A stretch of 64,000 nucleotides of DNA from the NCBI GenBank assembly GCA_025210295.1, contig JAOASC010000020.1, positions 80,245 through 144,244 on the forward strand, read 5' to 3'. The stretch is from Flavobacteriales bacterium (lineage in GTDB: Bacteria > Bacteroidota > Bacteroidia > Flavobacteriales_D > Parvicellaceae). Shown one piece after another: positions 27,150 through 36,341 of the stretch (its first letter is position 1; every line of letters begins with the position of its first letter). The notes under the pieces were generated by a model, which was not told the DNA's origin, did no database searches, and worked only from the letters and a program-made list of their open reading frames with translations. Made by a program: the position numbers and the translations under genes.

Positions 27150-28022
27150 ATGACGAAAGGAGATTTTGTATTAATTAACGGAGAATTTTTTGAAACCTCT
27201 TCACCTTATTTAAAGGAGAATCGATCTTTTATGTATGGTGATGGATTATTTGAATCCATCCGTGTAATTAATGGTATTCCATTTAACCTTGAAAATCATA
27301 TTTTAAGAATGTTAGAAGGTGCTAAGATTCTTGGTATCAAAACTCCTCCTCATTACACAACAGAATATTTCAACACACAAATTAAACATTTGTTGGATAA
27401 AAATAGTATTAAAGCTGGTGGACGCGTTCGTTTAAGTGTATTTAGAAATGATGGCGGTTATTATAAAGCGATCAATAATACGAGTTCTTATTTAATTACC
27501 GCAGATCTATTACCTCATAATTTATACAAAATGAATGAGGAAGGGTTGTTGATTGATGTCTATGATGCGATTAACAAACACAAAAACATTTTGTCAAATT
27601 TCAAAACTTCTAATGCGTTACATTCAATCATGGCTGGTAATTATGCCAATGATAATCAATTAGATGATTGTTTTATTGTCAATAGCAAAAGACATATTAT
27701 TGAAGCTATTTCTTCTAACATCTTTTTAGTTTCTAATGGTGTATTATATACGCCTCCTTTAGCTGATGGGTGTATTGGGGGAACTATGAGAATGCATGTG
27801 ATTAATACAGCCTTAAAAAACAGGTATAAAGTATATGAAACATCTTTATTGCCTCAAAATTTGATGGTTGCTGATGAAATCTTTTTAACCAATGCCATCC
27901 AAGGAATACAATGGGTAGGAGGTTATAAATCTAAACGTTATTTTAATAATGTTAGTAAAGAACTATTAAACTTAATCAATCAAGAAGAGGCTAATTTAAA
28001 GATGGATTTAAAGGAAAGTTAG
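27150..28022 (+). CDS. class IV PLP-dependent aminotransferase
   Basis: 290 residues. FMYGDGLFESIRVINGIPF is the N-terminal motif of branched-chain aminotransferase, D-amino acid aminotransferase and aminodeoxychorismate lyase. The PLP lysine lies in NFKTSNALHS. A C-terminal DEIFLTNAIQGIQWV strand completes the fold. The length and the EAISSNIFLV segment fit several members of the family, so the substrate is not assigned. Its 3' end overlaps the convergent YqgE gene by 32 bases. Confidence 0.88.
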   Translation: MTKGDFVLINGEFFETSSPYLKENRSFMYGDGLFESIRVINGIPFNLENHILRMLEGAKILGIKTPPHYTTEYFNTQIKHLLDKNSIKAGGRVRLSVFRNDGGYYKAINNTSSYLITADLLPHNLYKMNEEGLLIDVYDAINKHKNILSNFKTSNALHSIMAGNYANDNQLDDCFIVNSKRHIIEAISSNIFLVSNGVLYTPPLADGCIGGTMRMHVINTALKNRYKVYETSLLPQNLMVADEIFLTNAIQGIQWVGGYKSKRYFNNVSKELLNLINQEEANLKMDLKES

Positions 28023-28575
28023 CAATTAATTGAAATTTTCCTCCTTTAGAAGCTAAAATGTTTTTCCAGTAAGTTTCATCATTTCTTTCCATAACATCGA
28101 TGATGTCAAATTGAGAAACAATCCAAGAATCTTTGGCTATTTCATCTTCCAGTTGTCCAGAAGACCAACCTGAATAACCTAAAAAGAATTGTATTTGATG
28201 GTTTCCAATTAAACCGGTATTGATTAATGTAGTGATTTGATCAAAGTTTCCTCCTGTATACAATCCTTTCTTTACTTCTACACTCCCCTCTATTTCTTTC
28301 CCTAAAGTATGCATATAATAAAGGTTATTAGGACTTACTGGTCCACCTAACCCTACCTTAAAGTCATCAGATTTTATTGCAGGAATTAGCTCTGTTAATT
28401 TTACATCCAATGTATTATTTACAACATATCCGAAAGACCCTTTATCGTTATGCTCACACAAACAAATAACAGATCGTTGAAAGTATTTATCTTCATTAAA
28501 AGGTTCTGAGATTAAAACAAGGCCTTTTTCAGGAGACAAAGTGTTTAATTTAGCTATATCAAATATCTCTTTCAT
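27991..28575 (-). CDS. YqgE/AlgH family protein
   Basis: 194 residues. The conserved pattern is present: KGLVLISEPFNEDKYFQRSV, GYVVNNTLD, VGLGGPVSPNNLYYMHT and FFLGYSGWSSGQLEDEI. The family folds as a compact alpha/beta domain of unknown biochemical role; AlgH is a regulator of alginate in Pseudomonas. Soluble, no membrane segment. Its C-terminal codons overlap the convergent aminotransferase by 32 bases. Confidence 0.92.
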   Translation of the reverse strand: MKEIFDIAKLNTLSPEKGLVLISEPFNEDKYFQRSVICLCEHNDKGSFGYVVNNTLDVKLTELIPAIKSDDFKVGLGGPVSPNNLYYMHTLGKEIEGSVEVKKGLYTGGNFDQITTLINTGLIGNHQIQFFLGYSGWSSGQLEDEIAKDSWIVSQFDIIDVMERNDETYWKNILASKGGKFQLIANFPLNPSLN

Positions 28576-28693
28576 AAATTTAGGACAACTAAAGTAAGCA
28601 TTTTTTATAGAACCTCTTCACTTTTAGTTCACATTAAAGTAATCTTATTTTTCTTTTCAATTGGGATTTCCTTTAACTTTACAAAAAAAAATA

Positions 28694-29605
28694 ATGCCAA
28701 AGAAAATAGAAATAGAACAAATCCTCATATTAGTAATTTCTTTTATCCTTTTGGTTTCTGGTTTAGGAAAACTTTTTGGAGAAGGGAAACTATTAGGAGG
28801 AATTGCTGCCTTTGATTTAAGAATGATAGAAGATGGTTTTGGGAACTGGATGAGCACTCCTATTTTTAACCGAATTTTTGTCGCTCTCGAAATCAATGTG
28901 GGGATTTTAATGCTCACAAAGTGGGTCAAGCGAAGCTGGTTATATTATATGCTCGTTGCCTTAACTATTTTGTATGTTATAGACGTTATTCTAGGTTGGA
29001 ATAATCGCCTTTCTATTGACAACAACCTCCTTTTTCTATTTAATCGTTTCTTGACTTTAACTACTCTCCCTTTCCTTATTATTAGTTTATTTTTACTCAA
29101 AAAGAAAAAAAACAATTACAACTCATGGCTTAGCCTTGTAGTTATCGTACCATTTGTTGCTTTGCCTTTTATCATTAACCCTATTTTTATTGAAGACATG
29201 GAGAGTAAAAGCATTCAATATGAAGCTGTTGATGAAAATTGGGAAATTATAGCTTCTAAGTTTCAAGAAAAAGCAATAAACATTAATGAAGGAGCTTATT
29301 TAATTGCTTTTTTTAGCACTAACTGTAAGCATTGCAACGAATTAGCTCAAGTTATAGGCGTCTCTAAAAGAGGCTTTAAATCAAGCAGAAAAATTTTAAT
29401 GGTCTTTCCCGGAAATGAAGAAGATACTCAAGCATTTATCCAACGTAATAAAGCCGATTTCGATTATATTAGGGTTACACCAGATCAATTTACCAAAGCT
29501 GCTGGCTTCTCTTTCCCCTCCTTATTTTCTTTGAAAAATGGTAAAGTTGTAAAACATTGGACAGGGAATAACTTTAGCTTTAAAGTTAGAGATGAAGAGA
29601 TTTGA
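28694..29605 (+). CDS. membrane protein with DoxX/MauE-like region and thioredoxin-like domain
   Basis: 303 residues from ATG 28694; the longer frame opens with TTG in an AT-rich stretch and is not used here. The first 160 residues hold four to five membrane helices (ILILVISFILLVSGLGKLFG), like DoxX/MauE. The C-terminal 110 residues form a thioredoxin-like fold with FFSTNCKHCNELAQVIG, a CxxC pair. It probably takes part in disulfide or electron transfer outside the cytoplasm. Similar Bacteroidota proteins (BT_3928 type) exist. It precedes a long repeat-rich gap. Confidence 0.82.
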   Translation: MPKKIEIEQILILVISFILLVSGLGKLFGEGKLLGGIAAFDLRMIEDGFGNWMSTPIFNRIFVALEINVGILMLTKWVKRSWLYYMLVALTILYVIDVILGWNNRLSIDNNLLFLFNRFLTLTTLPFLIISLFLLKKKKNNYNSWLSLVVIVPFVALPFIINPIFIEDMESKSIQYEAVDENWEIIASKFQEKAININEGAYLIAFFSTNCKHCNELAQVIGVSKRGFKSSRKILMVFPGNEEDTQAFIQRNKADFDYIRVTPDQFTKAAGFSFPSLFSLKNGKVVKHWTGNNFSFKVRDEEI

Positions 29606-29792
29606 TAATGAGATAATGAGATGATTAGCTAATGTGATAATTAGATGATGGGAGCATTATTTAATTAGAAAATAGAGTAAAGAATAAAGACAATTAGATA
29701 ATGAGCTGATGAGAGAATTAGCTGATGAGATGATGGAAAAATAGCAAAGAAGAAAATACAATCTATTAACTCATTGCAGCACTAACCCAGTC

Positions 29793-29829
29793 AGTTCGAG
29801 TGCCGACAAAGGAGGCGTATCGAGAACTA
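29793..29829 (+). repeat. REP-like element, copy 1
   Basis: The core opens CAGTTCGAGTGCC and closes GTATCGAGAACT, an imperfect inverted repeat that can fold into a stem with an AAAGGAGG-containing loop. Elements with these ends are common between genes in Flavobacteriia as I remember them. Confidence 0.75.
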
Positions 29830-30442
29830 GACGACCTATTTAACTAGAAAATAGAATAGAGAACAGAGACAATTAGATGATGGGATAATAAGCTAATTAG
29901 ATGATAGGAAAATAGTAAAGAAGAAGATCCAATCCATTAACTCATTGCAGCATCAAATAGATTAAGGTTGTTTAATCAGTTGTTAAGGTAAAACAATGAT
30001 ATGAAGCTATTTTGGATCTATCCAACGGGGTATTTTACTCCTCGCTCTGGGTTAAACAACTTTCTGGAGGGGCTCACTAACGTAGCCGTTCGGGTTAAAT
30101 TTATGGTGGATTAGGTTATTAGACCCATAGTGATGAAAACATAACCTCACAAGACCATTAAATAACGCCAACAGACCATTCTTCCTATTGCTTTTAACGT
30201 AATATCTTCCCAAAAACGAGTAATAACAATCCTTTAAACTGGTTTGAATTATAGATTATTAACTAGAGTAAATAAAACATTGTTCGTTACACCACCTACC
30301 CTACACAACAAAGAAGAGAGAAAAGAGAAGAAGAGAGAAAATAGCAAAGAACAGAGACAATTAGATAATTAGCTAATGTGATAATTAGATGATGGGAAAA
30401 TAGTAAAGATGAAGATTCAACCCATTACAGCATTAATCCAGT

Positions 30443-30479
30443 CAGTTCGAGTGCCGACAAAGGAGGTGTATCGAGAACT
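30443..30479 (+). repeat. REP-like element, copy 2
   Basis: Identical to copy 1 except for one base in the loop (GGAGGTGTA in place of GGAGGCGTA). Same orientation, 650 bases to the right. Confidence 0.75.
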
Positions 30480-30648
30480 AAACGACCTATTTAACTAGAA
30501 AATAGAATAGAGAACAGAGACAATTAGATAATGAGCTAATGTGATAATTAGATGATGGAAAAATAGTAAAGATGAAGATTCAATCTATTAACTCATTACA
30601 GCATTAGCTAATTCGCTAATTATCTAATTATCTAATTATCAAAAGGTC

Positions 30649-31623
30649 TTACTTTTTCAATTTATTAGCTAAAGCTTCCATTCCAAAAATTAAAGCAAAC
30701 CCTAAAAGACTAAATAGCAATGCTACAAAAATTTGAGAATCTGCATTTTGATATACGCTTGGAATTCCTGCTTCGGAGATAGAATTAAGAACAGGAACAT
30801 CATAATTTTCTGGTAAGACATTATGGTCTAAAAAAGTCACCCATTCCCCATGACTATTCATTCTAAAACTATCTATTTTTTTCCAAGGCCAAATTTTATT
30901 TAAAGAGCCTACTAAAAAACCTGTTAATAAAGCCACCGTAATATCATGAAATTTAGCAAACGTCCATTTCAGCACTTTACTAAATGCCAATAATCCTACG
31001 ACACATCCCCCCATAAAAGTTGCTATTGTTACAATTTCTTTATCCTTTACAGCTCCTAAAATAGTTTGATAAGAACCGAGAATCAGTAATATAAAACTCC
31101 CTGAAATTCCTGGTAATATCATCGCACAAATAGCTATCATACCTGATATAAAAACGTAAAATGTAGAATCGCTTTGAGCTAAAGGCGGTAATATTGTGAT
31201 ATAGTATGCTATTACTGAACCTATTACCAAAGCAATCACAGGGGCTACAGACCATTGTTTAACTTGTTTTCCGACATAAATAACACTGGCTAATACTAGT
31301 CCAAAAAAGAAACTCCACAACAATACTGGTTCATTATCTAACAAAAAACTAATGACTTTTGCTAGCGATACAATGCTGATTGCAATCCCTAAAAACAAAG
31401 CGACAATAAAATTCCCATTCAAAGCTTTCCAAGCTGCCGCTATTCCTTCATTTCTAAGCGTTTTTAGCAACCCTAAGTTTACTCCGCTTATGGTCGTAAT
31501 TAACTCTTCATATATCCCAGAAATAAATGCTATTGTTCCACCTGAAACTCCTGGGACCACGTCTGCCGCTCCCATGGCCATCCCTTTTAAAGTCAATAAT
31601 AGATAGTCTTTTGTTGTTCTCAT
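30649..31623 (-). CDS. DUF368 family membrane protein
   Basis: 324 residues from ATG 31623; an upstream in-frame Met would add 32 residues before the conserved start. About ten membrane segments. The N-terminal GMAMGAADVVPGVSGGTIAFISG and the matching internal MILPGISGSFILLILGSY repeat are the signature of DUF368. Some members were recently linked to polyprenyl-phosphate (UndP) flipping, together with DedA proteins. That assignment is from family knowledge and is not shown here. Confidence 0.9.
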   Translation of the reverse strand: MRTTKDYLLLTLKGMAMGAADVVPGVSGGTIAFISGIYEELITTISGVNLGLLKTLRNEGIAAAWKALNGNFIVALFLGIAISIVSLAKVISFLLDNEPVLLWSFFFGLVLASVIYVGKQVKQWSVAPVIALVIGSVIAYYITILPPLAQSDSTFYVFISGMIAICAMILPGISGSFILLILGSYQTILGAVKDKEIVTIATFMGGCVVGLLAFSKVLKWTFAKFHDITVALLTGFLVGSLNKIWPWKKIDSFRMNSHGEWVTFLDHNVLPENYDVPVLNSISEAGIPSVYQNADSQIFVALLFSLLGFALIFGMEALANKLKK

Positions 31624-31702
31624 TCGTTTAATATTTAATGCGAAGTTATCATTTTGTGTTATATTTTTGTAAATACTCTTAAAAATACAGCTGTTTTTTT
31701 TG

Positions 31703-31728
31703 TTGTTATCAAGAATCATTTATTTTTG
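31703..31728 (+). promoter_or_regulatory. putative promoter of the DUF4836-like lipoprotein operon
   Basis: TTG at 31703-31705 (or 31700-31702) and the -7 box TATTTTTG at 31721-31728, spaced 15-18 bases, end 22 bases before the ATG at 31751. Confidence 0.5.
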
Positions 31729-31750
31729 TAGGTACATATACTTATATTAA

Positions 31751-33310
31751 ATGAATAGATTAAACGGCTTAATTGGTGGAGTATTATTTTCATCAGCACT
31801 AATAATAACCAGTTGTGGTGAAAATACCCAAAAAGAAGCATTAAAAAACTCTCCAGAGTATAATATGATTGCTTCAGTTCAAAACCCTGCTGCAATGCTT
31901 TCTCTTGATGTCATGGATTTGTTAGAGAAATCTAACATTAAAGAATCTCACGAGGTTCCTGCTCAATTTAAAATGCTTTTAAATACTCAAATTGAACAAC
32001 ATTTTAACTCAGAAAACCAAGGATTCAAGGTCGAAGGTAATATTCCTTTAGTAGTTTCGGCTACAACCGACAATAAGTTTAATTATTTAATGAGCTTTAC
32101 AGATGTTATTGACGCTGAAAAGACAGGATCTTCTTTAGCGCTGTATTTTAATGGTCATGTAGAGAAAAATGAAGCAATTTCTACCTTGAGCTTTACGACT
32201 CCTGATTCAATTATGAATGGTTGTTTTGCTTGGGACACTAAAAAACTGGTGGTTGTTGTTTCTGAAAATCAAGACAACAAGGCTTTAGCTGAAAAGGCAT
32301 TAGCCAATAGATATGTTGATGCTGCTGACAATGCAAAAATCAAACACTTTATAGCCGCTGACAACGACTTTAGTTCACTTGTTTTTATGGACACTTATAC
32401 TCAAATGGCGAATGAAATGAGTCATACAAAAGTAGATGAAGAACTAAGTGCAGCCTATCAAGGGATGACGATGACTGGTGCAGGAAACTTTAACAATGGA
32501 AGCTTTCTTTTTGAATCAAATTTAGATGCTGAAACATTTGTAAAATCTGGATTTAATAACTTAAATGATCAAGGTTTAAATACTGAATACAACAACTTTA
32601 TTAGTGATAATGGTAAAGCTATAGCATTTGGTGGAGTCTCTTTAAATTTAGATGCTGTTGTTAAAGCAATGAATCATACTCATACTGAATATGGTAACTA
32701 TGATGAAGAGTTAGCCAAGATGGGGATTAAAAAAGAAGACTTAAATCAAGTTTTTGATGGCAACTTTAGTCTTTCTCTCATGGAAATTGAATCTGTTCCA
32801 AGCCCTGGCTACGAAAACAATCCTGCTTTCAATGAAGAGCGACCTAAATTTTTATTGACTTGTGGATTAAAGGATACTGAAAGAATCAAAACAATATTGG
32901 AATCCAATGAAGCTGTTAAACCAGTTGAAAACTACTTCTTAGTAGACGATACTTATATTGGGATTCATGAGAACAAACTTTTTGTATCGTTAAGTGATAC
33001 ACTTATTCAAAACCTTTCTAAAGGAGAGCAATTAGCTGCTTTTAACACCTCTTTTAAAAGCCCTGTATATGGAAAGTTGATTACTGATATGAACCAATTA
33101 CCTATTAACTATAAGACAATGCTCTTGAATGGAGGTGGTGAAGAAGTCTTAAAATTTTATAATGAAATTGAAACAATTGAATTTACTGGTGATATTCACC
33201 AGATGACTTTCAAAGTTGAGTTGAAAGATTCTTCAAAAAACACATTAGAATTATTCTCTAATTCTGTAATCAAAAATGTGTTACCATTGGTAATGAACAA
33301 TATGTTTTAA
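31751..33310 (+). CDS. DUF4836-like lipoprotein
   Basis: 519 residues with a lipoprotein signal (IITSCGE, Cys22 region). The start of the mature part, MIASVQNPAAMLSLDVMDLLEKSN, matches the opening of DUF4836 proteins, which begin with a statement of values for a per-class variable. Strand-rich, surface or periplasmic. Function unknown. It leads a three-gene plus-strand unit with a GIN-like lipoprotein and a GT39 gene. Confidence 0.62.
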   Translation: MNRLNGLIGGVLFSSALIITSCGENTQKEALKNSPEYNMIASVQNPAAMLSLDVMDLLEKSNIKESHEVPAQFKMLLNTQIEQHFNSENQGFKVEGNIPLVVSATTDNKFNYLMSFTDVIDAEKTGSSLALYFNGHVEKNEAISTLSFTTPDSIMNGCFAWDTKKLVVVVSENQDNKALAEKALANRYVDAADNAKIKHFIAADNDFSSLVFMDTYTQMANEMSHTKVDEELSAAYQGMTMTGAGNFNNGSFLFESNLDAETFVKSGFNNLNDQGLNTEYNNFISDNGKAIAFGGVSLNLDAVVKAMNHTHTEYGNYDEELAKMGIKKEDLNQVFDGNFSLSLMEIESVPSPGYENNPAFNEERPKFLLTCGLKDTERIKTILESNEAVKPVENYFLVDDTYIGIHENKLFVSLSDTLIQNLSKGEQLAAFNTSFKSPVYGKLITDMNQLPINYKTMLLNGGGEEVLKFYNEIETIEFTGDIHQMTFKVELKDSSKNTLELFSNSVIKNVLPLVMNNMF

Positions 33311-33327
33311 TTGATTTAGATAAGAAC

Positions 33328-34068
33328 ATGAAACGCTTACTCCCCTTTACTGTTCTTATTTTTATCATATTGGCCTGTAAAAAACCTGAAGAACGCACTT
33401 GTTGGAAAGGTAATGGCGATGAGGCAACCAAAATTATTGACCTCAATCAGATCGATTTTAAAGGTTTTGAGTTACATGATGACATGAACTTTATTCTCAT
33501 TCCTGACTCATCTAATTATATGGAGATTTCCTCCTATAAAAATAGAGTTGATCATTTTAATTATTACACAGCAGATAGCCTTTTGGTAATTGAGGATAAG
33601 AGCAAATGTGACTTTCTTCGTGACTTTGATAAAAAAACTCAAATCGAAATTCACTATAAAAACATTAGTGTTTTAAACATTAAAGGAAATGGAAACGTCA
33701 GCACTTCCTCTCCTATTTCCAACAACATTCTACACATTTATTCGCATTCAGCAAATGGAGATCTCAATATTGAAGTTAACGCCAATAGTTTGGTCGTTAA
33801 ACTAATTAATGGGACGCTAACTGGACTAATAAAAGGACAAGCTGAAAGCGCTAATTTATTTCATTTTGGCTATAGCAAAATTAACTTTGAAAGCTTAGAA
33901 GTAGAACACCTCAGAGTTAGTAATAAAAGTGATTCTGATGTTTTTGTAAAAAGTAATAACACCTTAGTTGTTGAGTTATTGAGCTTAGGTAAAATTTATT
34001 ATAAAGGTACTCCTACTACAGCTATTATTTCTAACACTATGGGAAGCCAACTTATTGATAATAATTAA
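33328..34068 (+). CDS. lipoprotein with head GIN/DUF2807-like domain
   Basis: 246 residues, lipobox ILACKK near residue 17. The rest is a repeating short-strand pattern (KNISVLNIKGNGNVSTS, SANGDLNIEVNANSLVVKL), typical of the beta-helix of DUF2807/GIN domains. It is 17 bases after the previous lipoprotein and overlaps the next start by one base (TAATG). Function unknown; such proteins are in the periplasm or outer membrane. Confidence 0.68.
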   Translation: MKRLLPFTVLIFIILACKKPEERTCWKGNGDEATKIIDLNQIDFKGFELHDDMNFILIPDSSNYMEISSYKNRVDHFNYYTADSLLVIEDKSKCDFLRDFDKKTQIEIHYKNISVLNIKGNGNVSTSSPISNNILHIYSHSANGDLNIEVNANSLVVKLINGTLTGLIKGQAESANLFHFGYSKINFESLEVEHLRVSNKSDSDVFVKSNNTLVVELLSLGKIYYKGTPTTAIISNTMGSQLIDNN

Positions 34069-36035
34069 TGAAAGTTCTACTTAAAAACGGTCTCCTCATA
34101 CTGTTATTTACTTATATCAGTATATTACTTCATCGAGGAGAAATCAATGATTTTCCTAAACATATCCATGCTTGGGCTCAAAGTGATTATTATGCTTTAT
34201 CCTTAGGTTTTATTGATAACGGTTTGGATTTTTTTCACCCTCAAAACTTTGTACAAAATCCACAATTCCCTGATTATTTTCAGACTCCCAAAGAGAATGG
34301 AATTACCGCTGCCGACTTCCCTATTCACACCTATAATGTAGCTTTGTTGATGCGATTATTTGATAGTGAAGCGCCTTGGATTTTTAGAAGTTATACCTTA
34401 TTTTTTAGTATTGTAGGGATGCTGTTTTTATTTCTTTTGATTAAAGCTCTGAATGGTTCAGATATTAAGGCTTTATTTGGAGTAGCTCTGCTTTTGTTAT
34501 CGCCTGTTTACCTTTATTATAGAGCAGGATTTTTACCGTCTATACCAGCACTTTCTTTTGTTATTATTGCTTATTACTACTATCTTCTTTATTTAAAAAA
34601 AGGACAGTATCAATCTTTTTATATAGCCATTACTTTTTTTACATTGGCAACTTTAACTCGAACGCCATTTGCTATTTTCTTAATTGCTACGTTTTGCCAA
34701 GAGGGATTAAATGTGCTCAAAAAAAGAAAGATGAACTATACTATTCTAGCTAGTTATCTTATTTCTTTTTCATTCATTATTGGGTATTTTATCTATAACA
34801 ATTACTTGAGAAGTCTATATGGCTCTATTTTTCTGAGTAAACCATTAACTCCCGATAGCTGGGAAGTTGCTAAGCATTTATTCTATTCAGCACTTGAAAA
34901 TTGGAAATGGCATTATTTAACCAAATGGCACTATTTATTTCTTCCTGTTTCTTTAATACTTGGGGTAATTCAATTGATCAGAACTAAAACCATTTCTCCC
35001 CTCCATCAACAATTATTATTACAATTTGTGATTGTCTTAACAGGCGTTTTGATGTATTCATTTTTAATGCTAAAGCAATTTAAAGCGCACGATTATTACT
35101 TTATTGATACATTTTTTACTCCTTTTATCCTCTACACAGTTATTATCCTCACTTATATAAAGTTTGATCGATTTTACTTCAATTTAATTGCTGCTGGTTT
35201 GCTTGTTTATGCTACTAAAGCAATGACAGATCATACTTTAGATGCTCAAATCCAACGTAAAGAGACTGGTTCTTGGGATAAAACACTAGCTGTGATTAAT
35301 AGCTATTCTGGAGGGGATCAGTTATTACATCAACTCAACATTCCCAAAGACGCCAAGCTATTAGTTTTAGATTCTGAAGCTCCCAATATTCCGTTTATCC
35401 TTTTAAGAAGATATGGTTATAGTGTTCACTTCTTAACTCAAGACAACATCATTAAAAAAATGGACTGGAACTACGACTATATTGTTATGCAAGACCATAT
35501 AGCTCAACATATTGTTAATAGTATTTTCCCTGAATTGAGTCATTATATTCAAAGAATTGGTGGTAATGGTGCTTTTTCTGTTTATCAGAAACTAGCAACC
35601 CCTGCTCCTAAATCAATTGACCAATTACTTCAAATAGACCAACAACAACCATTTTATCAGAACACAATTAAAAGGGATAGTATTTGGAGAAATAAAGACT
35701 TTAATGCCGACTCTTTAATCGTAATTGATCAGCATGAAGAGTTTGGACTGACTTTGGAACGCTACAACTTAGAACAGCTTACTGCTAAAAACTGTTTAAT
35801 TAAAATTAATCTAGACATCCGAAGTGATGCGTTAAAATCTGCAAATTTAATTTTTGCGATATCCAATGAAAACGAGACCTTTACCTACCAAGATCGTAAA
35901 GTTCAAACAGGAAATCACTCCTATTTATTTACCTCTCAACCTGTTGCTTCTCCCAATCATAAAGTAAGCCTTTATATCTGGAACGGAGGTAAAGAAAAAA
36001 TATTGGTCAAAGATTTTAAAGTGACGATGTATTGA
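34068..36035 (+). CDS. GT39/ArnT-like membrane glycosyltransferase
   Basis: 655 residues with about ten to twelve membrane segments in the first 400 and a soluble tail. The first loop reads HIHAWAQSDYYALSLGFIDNG, the usual acidic position of GT-C enzymes. It is translationally coupled to the preceding lipoprotein gene. The substrate is unknown. A paralogous layout is found in the GT39 gene at 11603-13057. Confidence 0.78.
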   Translation: MKVLLKNGLLILLFTYISILLHRGEINDFPKHIHAWAQSDYYALSLGFIDNGLDFFHPQNFVQNPQFPDYFQTPKENGITAADFPIHTYNVALLMRLFDSEAPWIFRSYTLFFSIVGMLFLFLLIKALNGSDIKALFGVALLLLSPVYLYYRAGFLPSIPALSFVIIAYYYYLLYLKKGQYQSFYIAITFFTLATLTRTPFAIFLIATFCQEGLNVLKKRKMNYTILASYLISFSFIIGYFIYNNYLRSLYGSIFLSKPLTPDSWEVAKHLFYSALENWKWHYLTKWHYLFLPVSLILGVIQLIRTKTISPLHQQLLLQFVIVLTGVLMYSFLMLKQFKAHDYYFIDTFFTPFILYTVIILTYIKFDRFYFNLIAAGLLVYATKAMTDHTLDAQIQRKETGSWDKTLAVINSYSGGDQLLHQLNIPKDAKLLVLDSEAPNIPFILLRRYGYSVHFLTQDNIIKKMDWNYDYIVMQDHIAQHIVNSIFPELSHYIQRIGGNGAFSVYQKLATPAPKSIDQLLQIDQQQPFYQNTIKRDSIWRNKDFNADSLIVIDQHEEFGLTLERYNLEQLTAKNCLIKINLDIRSDALKSANLIFAISNENETFTYQDRKVQTGNHSYLFTSQPVASPNHKVSLYIWNGGKEKILVKDFKVTMY

Positions 36036-36341
36036 ATGGTGTAATGTTGTAATAAATTGAATCTTATTCTTTATTCTATTTTCTAGTTCAAGAAGCCGTC
36101 TAGTTCTCGATACACCTCCTCTGTCGGCACTCGAACTGACTGGAGTTAATGCTGTAATGATTTAATGATGCAATGACATAATTGGTTGAATCTTCATCTT
36201 TACTATTTTCCCATCATCTAATTCTCTCATCAGCTCATTATCTAATTGTCTCTATTCTTTACTCTATTTTCTAATTAAATAATGCTCCCATCATCTCATC
36301 AGCTAATTATCTCATCAGCTCATTATCTAATTGTCTAATTA
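36036..36341. repeat. non-coding repeat gap, inverted relative to 29606-30648
   Basis: This 306-base gap contains one inverted REP-like core (36102-36138) and the reverse complement of the GATNA/TAATTAG low-complexity sequence that fills the gap left of the DUF368 gene. The motif AACTAGAAAATAGAATAAAG is visible on its minus strand next to the core, as in the left copies. Confidence 0.8.
36102..36138 (-). repeat. REP-like element, copy 3 (inverted)
   Basis: AGTTCTCGATAC opens and CACTCGAACTG closes the core, the reverse complement of copies 1 and 2 with one or two base changes. Confidence 0.75.

Larger units (their letters stand above)
29606..30648. repeat. 1.04-kb non-coding, repeat-rich gap with two REP-like elements
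   Basis: No open frame of note lies here. Most of it is short near-repeats of GATNATTAG/GAGATGATG type. Two copies of a GC-richer element sit in direct orientation (cores 29793-29829 and 30443-30479), each preceded by CATT(A/G)CAGCA and followed by an AACTAGAAAATAGAATAGAGAA tail of the same family. Between them (about 29960-30290) is a stretch of mixed composition, with a locally GC-rich part around 30020-30120 that I cannot place. The same material appears inverted at 36036-36341. Confidence 0.8.

Noticed and set aside
30060..30120. Possible tRNA-like T-arm (GTTCGGGTTAAAT) in the non-coding gap
   Set aside because: No acceptor stem, D-arm or anticodon arm can be placed around it.
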